A stretch of 40,592 nt of DNA from Chitinophagaceae bacterium (GCA_016720745.1 JADKKA010000003.1:1-40592), one strand, 5' to 3'. Positions 8,001 through 17,179 are shown, counted from the first letter of the stretch. Notes: generated from the sequence alone by a model not told the origin. Numbers and translations are program-made.

Positions 8001-10062
8001 ATGATTAGCAGGATTTTGCTGCGGACTTTAATGGCCGGCCCTTTTTACTTTCCACAGCCGGCAAACCAGGTATCGGTTTCCGCTTGCAAAATCCGGCGAT
8101 CAGCCTGCAAAGATTCAGGGTGATTGCCAGCAATCTGCAAACAACAGATAATACCTGGACACCGGTATGGGGAGAACAAAAAACAAATCCGGAATCAGTA
8201 CAATCAACTCACGCTTCAACTAAAGGATAGCAATAATATTTTATTGAACCTGATTGTTCGGGTATTCAACGACGGTTTTGGTTTCCGCTATGAATTTCCG
8301 GAACAAGCCAGGTCTCAACCATTTTATTATTGCCGATGAACTGAGCCGTTTCCGCATGACGGGTGATCACAAGACTTTCTGGATTCCCGGCGACTATGAC
8401 ACCAATGAATATGGCTATTACACCAGTAAACTGAGTGAAGTGGATGCCAGTGGTGGCGGAATGGCACAGGAAATACATGCCAAGACTTTTTTTGATAAGA
8501 ACGCCGTGCAAACACCGCTGATGATGAAAACCGGCGATGGACTTTATATCAATATCCATGAAGCTGCCCTTGTAAATTATCCGGCCATGAATCTGGTACT
8601 GGATAAATCCAATTTTAGTTTTCAGTCGCAGCTGGTACCCGATGCCGTTGGCAATAAAGCCTATTTGCGTACCCCGGCCAAATCACCCTGGCGGACTATT
8701 GTAGTGAGTGATAAGGCGACGGATATCCTCGCTTCTAAAATGATTTTAAATCTGAATGAACCTAGCAAACTCACTGATGTATCCTGGATCAAACCGGTGA
8801 AATATGTAGGCATCTGGTGGGAAATGCATGTGGGCAAGAGCAGCTGGGATTATAGTGGCGGACAGGTAGGCAGTCAGCAGGCTACCCGTGTACCCCATGG
8901 TGCCAATACAGCTAATGTAAAAAAGTATATTGATTTTGCGGCCAAGCATGGATTTGATGGGGTACTGGTGGAAGGATGGAATACCGGATGGGAAGACTGG
9001 TTTGGTCAGTGGAAAGAAGATGTTTTTGATTTTGTAACGCCTTATCCCGATTTCAACGTAAAAGAATTGCAGGCATACGCCGCATCAAAGGGTGTAAAGA
9101 TCATCATGCACCACGAAACATCCGGATCCGTAACCAATTATGAAAGATGGATGGATACAGCCTATCGTTTCATGAAACAACATGGCTATGATGCGGTGAA
9201 AACAGGTTACGTGGGAAGGATCATTCCAAGAGGTGAGCACCACGATGGTCAATGGATGGTCAATCATTATGAAAGAGTGGCTGCAAAGACAGGCGCCTAT
9301 CAGATTATGCTGGATGCACATGAGCCTGTAAGGCCAACAGGTCTGCATCGCACTTATCCCAACTGGATGGCCTGTGAAGCTGCCAGGGGTAATGAATTCA
9401 ATGCCTGGAGCGCGGGCAATATGCCGGATCATGAAACCATTCTGCCCTTTACCAGGTTGATGGGTGGCCCCATGGATTATACGCCGGGTATTTTCAAAAT
9501 CAAAATGAACTATTATAACCCGGAGAAAAAGGAACAGGTACATACCACACTGGCCAAACAACTGGCCCTGTATGTCACCATGTACAGCCCGCTGCAAATG
9601 GCGGCCGATCTGCCGGAGAACTATGAACAAAAACCCGATGCGTTTCAGTTTATCAAGGATGTGGCGGTAGACTGGGATGAGACAAAAATTCTCGATGCCG
9701 AACCGGGTGATTATATTGTGATCGCCAGAAAGGCTAAAAACAAAAACGACTGGTTCCTCGGTGCCATTACCGATGAGCAGGAAAGAACGATCAGTATCAA
9801 ACCCGGGGAATTTTTGGATAATACAAAGTCTTATGTGCTGACGATCTATCGCGACGGTCCCAATGCGCATTGGCAGAATAATCCGGAAGACTATGTGATT
9901 GAGAAAAAAGTCATCCTGCCCGGAACAGCCCAGCCATTCGATATCAAACTGGCAGCTGGCGGGGGATGTGCCATCAGTTGTGCAGCAGTATCAAGAGAAG
10001 ACGCTTCCCGTTTATTGAAATCAATCAAAGACCTTTTTAAAAAGAAACCAACAAAAAACTAA
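8001..10062 (+). CDS. GH97 family alpha-glucosidase (SusB-like), frameshifted N-terminus
   Basis: GH97 enzymes cleave alpha-linked glucose or galactose and depend on Ca2+. The sequence has the N-terminal beta-sandwich (segments RFRVIASNLQTTDNTW and NDGFGFRYEFPEQ), then the TIM barrel: EGWNTGWEDWF, HHETSGSVTNYERWMD, GEHHDGQWMVNHYERV, DAHEPVRPTGLHRTYPNW and CEAARGNEFN. The Glu in HHET (codon 9115-9117) and the Glu residues in DAHE and EAARGNE match the carboxylates of the inverting SusB type rather than the retaining alpha-galactosidase type, so an alpha-glucosidase is predicted. The start at 8001 gives a signal-peptide-like MISRILLRTLMA; about three indels between 8030 and 8320 must be corrected. 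First gene of an operon with SemiSWEET (2-nt gap) and a HAD phosphatase. Confidence 0.93.
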
Positions 10063-10064
10063 AT

Positions 10065-10325
10065 ATGAGTTCAGCAGATATCCTCGGGTATGCGGCCGGT
10101 GCATTAACGGCCTTTACCTTTCTTCCACAGGTGATCAAAACATGGAAATCCAAATCAGCCAAGGATATTTCCCTGAATATGTTCATCATTGCTTTTGTGA
10201 ATGAAATCATGTGGCTGGTCTATGGATTTATGCTGGACAATTGGGTGATCATTCTTACCAATGCTGTGATGCTGGGGATGTCGGGTTTTATGATTGCCCT
10301 CAAACTAAAATACAATCACCAATAA
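10065..10325 (+). CDS. SemiSWEET sugar transporter
   Basis: An 86-residue membrane protein with three predicted transmembrane helices (about 5-24, 38-58 and 62-80) and the PQ-loop motif FLPQVIKTWKSKSAKDIS in helix 1. This is the size and motif of bacterial SemiSWEETs, which dimerise and carry sugars such as glucose or sucrose across the inner membrane down their gradient. It follows the GH97 gene after 2 nt and precedes the HAD gene by 1 nt, so translation is probably coupled. The context suggests it imports the monosaccharide freed by GH97 in the periplasm (inference). Confidence 0.92.
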   Translation: MSSADILGYAAGALTAFTFLPQVIKTWKSKSAKDISLNMFIIAFVNEIMWLVYGFMLDNWVIILTNAVMLGMSGFMIALKLKYNHQ

Positions 10326-10326
10326 C

Positions 10327-10944
10327 ATGGCGGTGAATACGATTATCTGGGACCTGGGCGGTGTACTGATCGACTGGAACCCGCAGTATGTTTTTACAGA
10401 CAACTACTTTGAATCAAAGGAAAAGAAAGAATATTTCTTCTCGCATGTTTGTACCCACGACTGGAATGAAAAACAGGATGAGGGCCGATCGATTGTGGAG
10501 GCCACTATTGAACTGGTCGGGAAGTTTCCTGATTGGGAGAAAGCCATCCGCGATTATTATGGTCGCTGGACGGATATGCTGAATGGTCCTATCCATGGCA
10601 CAGTCAATATCTTTCGTCAGTTGATCGATTCAGGCAATTACCGGCATTATGCGCTTACCAACTGGCAGGCTGATTTGTTTAATATCGCGCTGGTACGTTA
10701 TGATTTTCTGCAATGGTTTGATGGCAGGGTGGTGAGTGGGGTGGAGAAGACCAGAAAGCCCTTTCCTGCATTTTACCAATTGTTACTGGATCGATATAAA
10801 GTCAATGCTGCTGAAGCGATATTTATTGATGATAATTTACGGAATGTAAAAGCAGCGGAGGAACTGGGTATCCGTTCGGTACATTTTCAGTCGGCGGAGC
10901 AGTTGAGAAAAGAATTAGAAGGGGCGGGGATCTTTTTGAAGTGA
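10327..10944 (+). CDS. HAD family hydrolase (YihX-like subgroup)
   Basis: A 205-residue haloacid dehalogenase-fold phosphatase. Motif I is WDLGGVLIDW with nucleophile Asp9; motif II is YALTNW; motif III has a Lys in VEKTRKP; motif IV is IFIDDN. DLGGVL in place of the usual DxDxT start is typical of the YihX / epoxide hydrolase N-terminal-like subgroup; E. coli YihX dephosphorylates alpha-glucose 1-phosphate. Its place at the end of the GH97-SemiSWEET operon suggests a sugar-phosphate substrate, but this is inference. A G/C-rich hairpin at about 11066-11090 may end transcription. Confidence 0.85.
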   Translation: MAVNTIIWDLGGVLIDWNPQYVFTDNYFESKEKKEYFFSHVCTHDWNEKQDEGRSIVEATIELVGKFPDWEKAIRDYYGRWTDMLNGPIHGTVNIFRQLIDSGNYRHYALTNWQADLFNIALVRYDFLQWFDGRVVSGVEKTRKPFPAFYQLLLDRYKVNAAEAIFIDDNLRNVKAAEELGIRSVHFQSAEQLRKELEGAGIFLK

Positions 10945-10957
10945 ACTTTGTCTTATG

Positions 10958-11245
10958 AAAGATGCCGGTCCATATGACTCCTTTGGAGCTCAAGGCTGGT
11001 ATGACGTAGTGTATGCCCGTTACAAGCCTAAAATATTCGGAATCTTGCCACACTCTTAGAGTACGTCACCCCGGGCTTGACCCGGGGTCTTTTGAAGCGT
11101 TACGATAATAGCTTATCATTTTAAAGATGCCGGGTCAAGCCCGGCATGACGGAGTGTAGGCCCGTTGTGAGCTTAAAAATATTCGGAGTCTTGCCACATT
11201 CTTGCATTACGTCACCCCGGGCCTGACCCGGGGTCTTTGAGCGTA
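10958..11245. repeat. Palindromic intergenic repeats, left of the GIY-YIG gene
   Basis: No gene. The spacer is made of related units. CACCCCGGGC-TTGA-CCCGGGGTCTTT and its variants occur at about 11065-11093 and 11212-11238, and GCCGGGTCAAGCCCGGCATGACG at about 11129. Between them are copies of the words (T)GAGC/CAAGC-TTAAAATATTCGGA-TCTTGCCACA(C/T)TCTT. Each GC core is a self-complementary hairpin. The same family returns at 11715-11985 and 39735-40010. Confidence 0.8.
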
Positions 11246-11251
11246 TTGTTT

Positions 11252-11336
11252 GGCCCCCAAAAGACGGGGCCCCCCCCCGGGAGGCCAAGGAAAGCCGGGG
11301 GGGGGGCCCAAGGGGCCCCCCGGGGGCCCCCCCGCT
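11252..11336. other. G/C homopolymer tract, suspected artefact
   Basis: A run of alternating G and C homopolymers (up to about ten bases each, with GGCCAAGGAAAGCC between) unlike anything else in the window. It lies in the repeat cluster just before the GIY-YIG gene. Reading frames across it give only Gly/Pro-rich nonsense. Most likely a consensus error at a strong hairpin. Confidence 0.6.
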
Positions 11337-11411
11337 AGAATGCAATTAATTCCAGCCCCATTTAACTGTACGATTATTTCCCTGTCTTTAACTGCTCTTT
11401 ATTTTTACTTC

Positions 11412-11706
11412 ATGAGTAGATCCTTTACCTATTCCGTATATATACTCTCAAACTTTACCAGAACAGTTTTTTATATAGGCGTAACAAATGATCTGGTAAA
11501 ACGCGTGAGGCAACATCGCTTTGAAAACGGTAGCATCTTCACATCCAAATACAAATGCTTTTTTTCTAATGTATTTTGAAGATTACAAAAGTATTCGGAA
11601 TGCTATCAGTCGTGAGAAGCAATTGAAAAACTGGCAACGAAACTGGAAGATTGATTTGATTAGAAAAGAAAATCCAGAAATGAAAGATTTAGCGGAGGAG
11701 TGGTAG
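11412..11706 (+). CDS. GIY-YIG nuclease superfamily protein, one frameshift
   Basis: A small single-domain member of the GIY-YIG superfamily, about 97 residues after correction. The N-terminal part reads TYSVYILSN then FYIGVTNDLVKRVRQHR, which supplies the GIY-YIG strands and the conserved Arg. The second frame continues MYFEDYKSIRNAISREKQLK, including the conserved Glu (REKQLKNW), and ends in DLAEEW. One extra T in a 7-T run near 11560 causes the frame change; six Ts join the halves as KYKCFFLMYFEDY. Proteins of this kind (UPF0213/YhbQ-like) are common in Bacteroidetes and many have no proven role. It is embedded in repeats on both sides. Confidence 0.85.
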
Positions 11707-11714
11707 TGATGTTT

Positions 11715-11985
11715 AAAAGATACCGGCTCAAGGCCGGTATGACGTAGTGGAGGCCTGTTGCGAGCTCAAAATATTCCGGGTCTTTCCGCACTCTAATTGT
11801 TTGTCATTCTAAAGATACCGGCTCAAGGCCGGCATGACGTATTGGAGGCCGTTGCAAGCGCCAAATAATCGGAGACTCGCAACGGGCTTATAGTTTGTCA
11901 CCCCCAACACTTGCTGTTGGGGGTCTATTGAAAGTTACCGGTCCATAGGACTCCTTTGGAGCTCAAGGCCGGTATGACCTAGTAC
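11715..11985. repeat. Palindromic intergenic repeats, right of the GIY-YIG gene
   Basis: Contains GATACCGGCTCAAGGCCGG(T/C)ATGACGTA twice (about 11720 and 11814) and a related GGAGCTCAAGGCCGGTATGAC at about 11959, plus the unit at 11851-11926. That unit comprises GCAAGCGCCAAATAAT, GAGACTCGCAACGGGCTTA and then CACCCCCAACA-CTTGC-TGTTGGGGGTCT, a perfect hairpin. The last unit recurs almost unchanged at 39913-39987. Confidence 0.8.
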
Positions 11986-11994
11986 ACACCCAGC

Positions 11995-14679
11995 TTACTC
12001 CAACACCGGCCTCAGCCATTTCTCCGCTTCTTCCAGACTCATGCCCTTGCGTTTTGCATAATCTTCTAACTGATCGCGGTTGATCTTACCCAAACCAAAA
12101 TAATGGCTTTGCGGATGACCAATATACCAGCCGCATACAGAAGCGGGGGGATTCATGGCCAGACTTTCGGTTAAGTCAATACCAATATTTTCAGTGACAT
12201 TCAACAGCGAAAACAATTTCAGTTTCTCCGTATGATCCGGACAGGCAGGATAACCCGGGGCCGGACGAACACCTTTGTATTTTTCACGAATCAGTTCTTC
12301 GTTGGAAAGATTTTCATTGGCATCATAACCCCAGTATTCCTTTCTCACTTTTTCATGCAGGCATTCAGCAAAAGCTTCTACAAAACGATCGGCCAGTACC
12401 TGCACCAGGATTTTATTATATTCATCATGCTCGGCCGCAAAACGGTCAATATGCTGTTTGGCACCATGAATGGTAACGGCAAAAGAGCCCATGAAATCTT
12501 TTCCCAGTTCTGCCGGACAAACAAAATCAGCCAGAGAGAAATTGGGTTGTCCTACGGCTTTTTTCAATTGCTGACGAAGCATTTCCAGTTTTACTTCACC
12601 CTTATCTGTTTCGAGCGTAACGGTATCCCCATTATTGCTGCTGGCTGGCCAGAAACCAATCACCCCATCCGCACTAAACCATTTTTCTGCCACAATCTTC
12701 TCCACCAGTTTCTGCGCTTCATTATATAAACGGGTGGCTTCTGTTCCGAAGATCTTATCTGTTAATACTTCGGGAAAATGTCCCGGCATTTCCCAGGCAA
12801 TAAAGAAAGGACCCCAGTCAATATAACGGGCAATAGTGCCCAGGTCATATCCTTTCAGCACTTTCACTCCATCAGTTTGGGGCTTTGTTGGTTTATAACT
12901 TTTCCAATCAAAATATTCTTTGGTAATCACTGCTTCACTGTAAGGAATCAGGTTCTTCTTATCCTTATTTCCAAACTGAGTGCGCAGGGCATCATATTCT
13001 TCTCTGGTCTTTTTCAGTAACACTTCTTTTTCCTTGCTCAGCAGGGTACTCACAGCTGTTACACTTCTGGAGGCATCCAGGATATGCAGCACGCCATGAT
13101 CATATTGCGGCGCAATCTTCACCGCAGTATGCATTCTTGAAGTAGTAGCGCCGCCAATCAGCAGGGGCTGGGTCATCTTCCGGCGTTTCATTTCATGGGC
13201 TACATGCACCATTTCATCCAGTGAAGGGGTGATCAGTCCGCTCAGTCCAATGATATCTGCCTTTTCTTTTTCAGCAGTATCCAGAATCTTATCTGCCGGC
13301 ACCATCACACCCAGGTCAACAATATCATAACCATTGCAACCCAAAACCACACCCACAATATTTTTACCAATATCATGCACATCACCCTTTACTGTAGCCA
13401 GTAAAACCTTGGGCGCATTACCCTGACTGGCGAGGGGGTTGTTTCTTTTTTCTTCTTCAATAAAAGGCGTGAGCCAGGCCACACTTTTCTTCATCACCCT
13501 GGCGCTTTTCACTACCTGCGGCAGGAACATTTTGCCGGCACCAAATAAATCACCCACCACATTCATTCCGGCCATCAGTGGTCCTTCGATCACATCCAGG
13601 GGCCGGGGATATTTCAGCCGGGCTTCTTCCGTATCGGTATCAATATAATCAGTGATGCCGTTGACGAGGGCATGTTTCAGTCTTTCTTCTACCGTGGCAT
13701 TTCTCCAGGCTTCATCTTTTACTTCCACCTTACCCTTGGCCTTGACGGTTTCTGCAAAACCGATCAGTTTTTCCGTGGCTTCGTTATTATCGTTATTCCG
13801 GTTCAGGATCACATCCTCACAGAGATCGCGGAGCTTGGGTTCAATTTCATCATATACCACGAGCTGACCCGCATTCACGATACCCATATCCATACCGGCT
13901 TTGATGGCATGGAAAAGAAATACGGAATGCATGGCTTCCCTTACATGGTCATTACCCCTGAAAGAGAAGGAAAGATTACTTACCCCGCCACTCACTTTAG
14001 TCAAAGGCATCAGCGCCTTGATTTCGCGGGTGGCTTCAATAAAATCAACGCCGTAATTATTATGTTCTTCCAGTCCGGTAGCTACGGCAAAGATGTTGGG
14101 ATCAAAAATGATATCCTGGGGATCAAAGCCCACCTGTTCGGTGAGAATTTTATAAGCACGGTGACAGATCTCCACTTTTCGGTCCTTGCTGTCGGCCTGT
14201 CCTTTTTCATCAAAAGCCATCACGATCACGGAAGCTCCATAGCTCTGACAGGTAATGGCCTGTTCGATGAATTTCGCTTCTCCCTCTTTCATCGAGATGG
14301 AGTTCACGATACATTTTCCCTGTACGCATTTCAATCCGGCTTCAATGATCTCGAACTTGGAGCTGTCGATCATGATGGGGATCCGGGCGATATCGGGTTC
14401 ACTTTGCAGCAGGTTCAGATATGTAGTCATGGCCAGTACGCCATCGAGCAGGGCATCATCCATATTTACATCGAGTACCTGGGCGCCGCTCTCCACCTGC
14501 TGGCGGGCCACGCTCAGGGCTTCTTCGTAATTATTTTCGCGGATGAGGCGGGCAAATTTTTTGGAACCGGTTACATTGGTTCTTTCACCCACGTTTACAA
14601 AATTGGTTTCCGGCCGGATGACCAGGGGTTCTAAACCTGCTAATCTTAAGAATGGTTTGATAACAACAGTGTCGGACAT
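11995..14679 (-). CDS. metH: Methionine synthase, pterin-, cobalamin-binding and activation domains
   Basis: C-terminal three domains of cobalamin-dependent methionine synthase (894 residues), which moves the methyl group of methyltetrahydrofolate to homocysteine through B12. Order: folate-binding barrel (VNVGERTNVTGSKKF near the start, LDVNMDDALLDG, IMIDSSKFEIIEAG), cap domain, B12 domain with the DxHxxG signature KGDVHDIGKNI (axial ligand His435), then the SAM-binding activation domain with RPAPGYPACPDH. The ATG at 14679 (MSDTVVIKPF) is preferred because the upstream extension reads into the spacer. The homocysteine-binding domain is encoded by the separate gene upstream on the same strand (94-nt gap), so this is a split MetH. 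Confidence 0.95.
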   Translation of the reverse strand: MSDTVVIKPFLRLAGLEPLVIRPETNFVNVGERTNVTGSKKFARLIRENNYEEALSVARQQVESGAQVLDVNMDDALLDGVLAMTTYLNLLQSEPDIARIPIMIDSSKFEIIEAGLKCVQGKCIVNSISMKEGEAKFIEQAITCQSYGASVIVMAFDEKGQADSKDRKVEICHRAYKILTEQVGFDPQDIIFDPNIFAVATGLEEHNNYGVDFIEATREIKALMPLTKVSGGVSNLSFSFRGNDHVREAMHSVFLFHAIKAGMDMGIVNAGQLVVYDEIEPKLRDLCEDVILNRNNDNNEATEKLIGFAETVKAKGKVEVKDEAWRNATVEERLKHALVNGITDYIDTDTEEARLKYPRPLDVIEGPLMAGMNVVGDLFGAGKMFLPQVVKSARVMKKSVAWLTPFIEEEKRNNPLASQGNAPKVLLATVKGDVHDIGKNIVGVVLGCNGYDIVDLGVMVPADKILDTAEKEKADIIGLSGLITPSLDEMVHVAHEMKRRKMTQPLLIGGATTSRMHTAVKIAPQYDHGVLHILDASRSVTAVSTLLSKEKEVLLKKTREEYDALRTQFGNKDKKNLIPYSEAVITKEYFDWKSYKPTKPQTDGVKVLKGYDLGTIARYIDWGPFFIAWEMPGHFPEVLTDKIFGTEATRLYNEAQKLVEKIVAEKWFSADGVIGFWPASSNNGDTVTLETDKGEVKLEMLRQQLKKAVGQPNFSLADFVCPAELGKDFMGSFAVTIHGAKQHIDRFAAEHDEYNKILVQVLADRFVEAFAECLHEKVRKEYWGYDANENLSNEELIREKYKGVRPAPGYPACPDHTEKLKLFSLLNVTENIGIDLTESLAMNPPASVCGWYIGHPQSHYFGLGKINRDQLEDYAKRKGMSLEEAEKWLRPVLE

Positions 14680-14773
14680 TAGGTATTCTTTTTTGTAAAC
14701 AGCTTTTTCAGGAATGAAAAATTGTTGACAATGAGTATTGCAATGGATAATATGAGCAGTAGTTGCGCGGTGT

Positions 14774-15793
14774 TCATGCAAAACTGGTTTCAACCACCGG
14801 GAGCCGGCGGGGACTGATTTTTTTTACTTCTTCGGCGATATGGCGGATATGATCCGGTGTGGTGCCGCAGCAGCCACCCACAATATTCACCCAGCCTTCA
14901 TTGGCCCAGTCTTCCAGGTAATGCGCCGTATCAGCCGGGTGTTCATCGTATTCACCCATGGCATTGGGTAAACCGGCATTGGGATAGGCGGATACATAGC
15001 AGGAAGCGATCTGCGACAGCTCTTCAATATGCGGCCGCATTTCTTTGGCTCCGAGGGCACAATTCAGACCGATACTCAAAGGTTTGGCATGCATCACGGA
15101 AGTATAGAATGCTTCGAGTGTTTGTCCGCTCAGGGTGCGACCCGAAGCATCTGTGATGGTACCGGAGATAGAAACCGGAAGCGATTCTTTTTTGGTATCG
15201 CGGAAATATTTTTTGATCGCAAAGATGGCGGCCTTGGCATTGAGGGTATCAAAGATGGTCTCCACGAGCAGGAGATCAACTCCACCATCCACCAGTCCTT
15301 TTACCTGCTCATAATAAGCGGTTACCACTTCATCAAAAGTCACGGCTCTGAAACCGGGATTATTGACATCCGGAGAAAGGGACAGTGTTTTATTCAATGG
15401 TCCGATCGCACCGGCAATAAAGCGGGGCTCGCAACCGGGATGTTCAGCGTAATACAAATCACGTGCTTTGGCAGCGCATTGGGCAGCGGCCACATTCAGT
15501 TCATAGGCCAGGGATTGCATTTCATAATCCGCCATAGCGATAGTGGTGCTGCTGAAGGTATTGGTCTCGATGATATCAGCTCCCGCATCCAGGTATTGTT
15601 TATGGATACCGATGATGATATCGGGCTGGGTGATATTGAGGAGGTCGTTATTTCCTTTTACATCACAGTGCCAGTCTTTGAAGCGTTCGCCCCGGTAATC
15701 GGCTTCTTCTAATTTATGGCGCTGGATCATGGTACCCATGGCTCCGTCGATGACCAATATGCGTTCTTTCAAACAATCCTGGATTGTTTTCAT
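14774..15793 (-). CDS. Homocysteine S-methyltransferase domain of split MetH
   Basis: This 339-residue protein corresponds to the N-terminal homocysteine-binding domain of MetH. It opens ILVIDGAMGTMIQRHKLEE, has LLNITQPDII, IIETNTFSS, VDLLLVETIFDT, and the zinc-binding cysteines: one in IGLNCALG (about Cys245) and two in GGCCGT (about Cys308 and Cys309). ATG 15793 gives MKTIQDCLKERILVIDG; an upstream in-frame ATG at 15895 would add about 34 residues of unlikely sequence. The product should work with the downstream 894-residue protein to form a complete methionine synthase. A promoter lies about 130 nt upstream. Confidence 0.93.
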   Translation of the reverse strand: MKTIQDCLKERILVIDGAMGTMIQRHKLEEADYRGERFKDWHCDVKGNNDLLNITQPDIIIGIHKQYLDAGADIIETNTFSSTTIAMADYEMQSLAYELNVAAAQCAAKARDLYYAEHPGCEPRFIAGAIGPLNKTLSLSPDVNNPGFRAVTFDEVVTAYYEQVKGLVDGGVDLLLVETIFDTLNAKAAIFAIKKYFRDTKKESLPVSISGTITDASGRTLSGQTLEAFYTSVMHAKPLSIGLNCALGAKEMRPHIEELSQIASCYVSAYPNAGLPNAMGEYDEHPADTAHYLEDWANEGWVNIVGGCCGTTPDHIRHIAEEVKKISPRRLPVVETSFA

Positions 15794-15921
15794 ACTTGAT
15801 AGTTTGTGAACTGATAAACGCTGGGAAACCAATGAGGAGTTTCGTTGACGTTTATTAGTTCCGTTTTTAACCCGTTTTGAGGGAAGGCCGAACAATAAAC
15901 AAATCCGCCTGAATATGGGTG

Positions 15922-15952
15922 CAAAGTTACACTATAAAAACAGAATTATCAA
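15922..15952 (-). promoter_or_regulatory. Promoter of the split metH operon
   Basis: On the minus strand TTG (15950-15952), a 20-nt spacer, then TAACTTTG (15922-15929), an exact -7 match. The leader to the ATG at 15793 is about 125 nt, long for this region, so an RNA element is possible, but no known riboswitch motif was recognised in it. Confidence 0.6.
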
Positions 15953-15991
15953 GTACCGGCTGATGGGCACAATGGCCTCATAAATACCTGT

Positions 15992-16630
15992 TTAGGAGCG
16001 GGAAACATAGTTTTCAACCGGTAAGCGGTTCTGTAAACTGCGGCCCAGGGTCATTTCGTCGGCATATTCGAGTTCGCCGCCAAAAGCGATACCCCTTGCG
16101 ATGGTGGTGATGCGAATGGAGCGGCCATGGGTGCTGGCCACGGCAGCCAGTTTCTTTTGCAGGTAATAAATGGTGGTATCTCCCTGGATATTGGGGTTGA
16201 GGGCAAAGATCAGTTCGTTGATTTCTTCTTTTTCAGCCCGGTGGATCAGGGATTCAATATTCAACTGGTCCGGCCCAATCCCATCCAGCGGCGAGATCAC
16301 ACCGCCGAGTACATGATAAGTGCCATTGAATTGCTGGGTGCTTTCGATAGCGATCACATCGCGGATGCTTTCCACTACACAAATCACATCCTGTTTGCGC
16401 ATGGAATTGGCGCAGATGGAACAGATATCACCGTCGGCCACATTAAAGCAGCGCTGGCAGAAGCGGATTTCTTTTCTCATTCTGGCTATGACCTCACTGA
16501 AATGACCTACTTCCTTGCTATCCTGTTTCAGTAAATGCAATACCAGTCGCAGGGCGGTTTTTTTACCGATCCCGGGCAGTTTGGCAAATTCGTTCACTGC
16601 ATTTTCCAGAAGGGAGGAGGAGAATTGCAT
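15992..16630 (-). CDS. recR: Recombination protein RecR
   Basis: RecR loads RecA at gaps with RecO and RecF. The 212-residue sequence has the N-terminal helix-hairpin-helix (KLPGIGKKTALRLVLHLL), a C4 zinc finger (Cys58, Cys61, Cys70, Cys73), then the Toprim domain (CVVESIRDVIAIEST; later IFALNPNIQGDTTIYYLQ) and the closing IARGIAFGGELEYADEMTL. Length is normal, the frame is intact, and the ATG at 16630 gives the usual start. A -7 promoter box sits 4 nt upstream of the ATG. Confidence 0.96.
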   Translation of the reverse strand: MQFSSSLLENAVNEFAKLPGIGKKTALRLVLHLLKQDSKEVGHFSEVIARMRKEIRFCQRCFNVADGDICSICANSMRKQDVICVVESIRDVIAIESTQQFNGTYHVLGGVISPLDGIGPDQLNIESLIHRAEKEEINELIFALNPNIQGDTTIYYLQKKLAAVASTHGRSIRITTIARGIAFGGELEYADEMTLGRSLQNRLPVENYVSRS

Positions 16631-16634
16631 GGGG

Positions 16635-16642
16635 CAAAGATA
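16635..16642 (-). promoter_or_regulatory. -7 box immediately upstream of recR
   Basis: TATCTTTG on the minus strand is an exact -7 match, only 4 nt from the recR ATG. The -33 box is weak. Transcription from here would give an almost leaderless mRNA. Confidence 0.5.
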
Positions 16643-16659
16643 GTAGGGAAATGAAAGTT

Positions 16660-17130
16660 GAGAATTGAAAGTTGAAAATTGAAAGCGGGTCTGAATTGGA
16701 GCGGCTTATTCCCCTTTAGGGGTTAGGGGTGGGAGAGGCTAGTGGCTAGTGAGGAGTGGCTAGTAGGGAGAGGCGAGTGGCTAGTGGCGAGTGGGGATGA
16801 AGTCCGGAAGTCGGAATCCCGATAGCTATCGGGACCGGAAGTCCGGAAGAAGGAATTGCTGCACCCGGGCCTCAGGGTTGTCATGTTGAGATTGTCGAAG
16901 CATGTTAAGGAGGGAGAGGCAAGTGGGGCAACGCTCTGCGAAACTTTTAGTTTCGCAGGATTATGTTATTGCCTTTGGCAATATTTCTACTTGTCTGCCG
17001 AAGCCTTAGCGAAGGCAGGAGCTTAGTTTACGCTGAGGAATCGAAGGGAAGCATGTTAAGGAAGGAGAGGCAAGAGGCGAGTAGGGGAATTAAAAGTTGA
17101 AAAGTGAAAATTGAAAGTGGATCTGCGTTG
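16660..17130. repeat. Intergenic repeats with a 75-bp direct repeat (left copy)
   Basis: No gene in this 550-bp spacer. It holds GAAAGTTGAAAATTGAAAG units at both ends, tandem (G)GCTAGTGGC/GCGAGTGG words (16736-16796), the CCCGATAGCTATCGGG palindrome (16818-16833) and GTCATGTTGAG-TTGTCGAAGCATGTTAAG. The 75-bp sequence at 16913-16987 contains two hairpins, GCGAAAC-TTTTA-GTTTCGC and ATTGCC-TTT-GGCAAT. It recurs at 18673-18747 with one mismatch. Confidence 0.85.
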
Positions 17131-17179
17131 GAGCTTGGCCAAAATTTTATAAAGCAAAGGATCGTCTGCAAGTTTCGTA

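Noticed and set aside
9085..9870. 261-residue minus-strand ORF opposite GH97
   Set aside because: Shadow of the GH97 catalytic domain, which has its family motifs on the plus strand.
13672..14634. 320-residue plus-strand ORF opposite metH
   Set aside because: Antisense to the well-supported methionine synthase, Phe/His-rich composition typical of a shadow frame.
15794..15921. SAM riboswitch in the metH leader
   Set aside because: The leader is long enough, but I could not find the conserved SAM-I or SAM-II core sequences.
16736..16800. Possible CRISPR-like tandem repeats (GGCTAGTGGC/GCGAGTGG)
   Set aside because: Units are 7-10 bp and contiguous, without spacers, so this is a simple tandem repeat.
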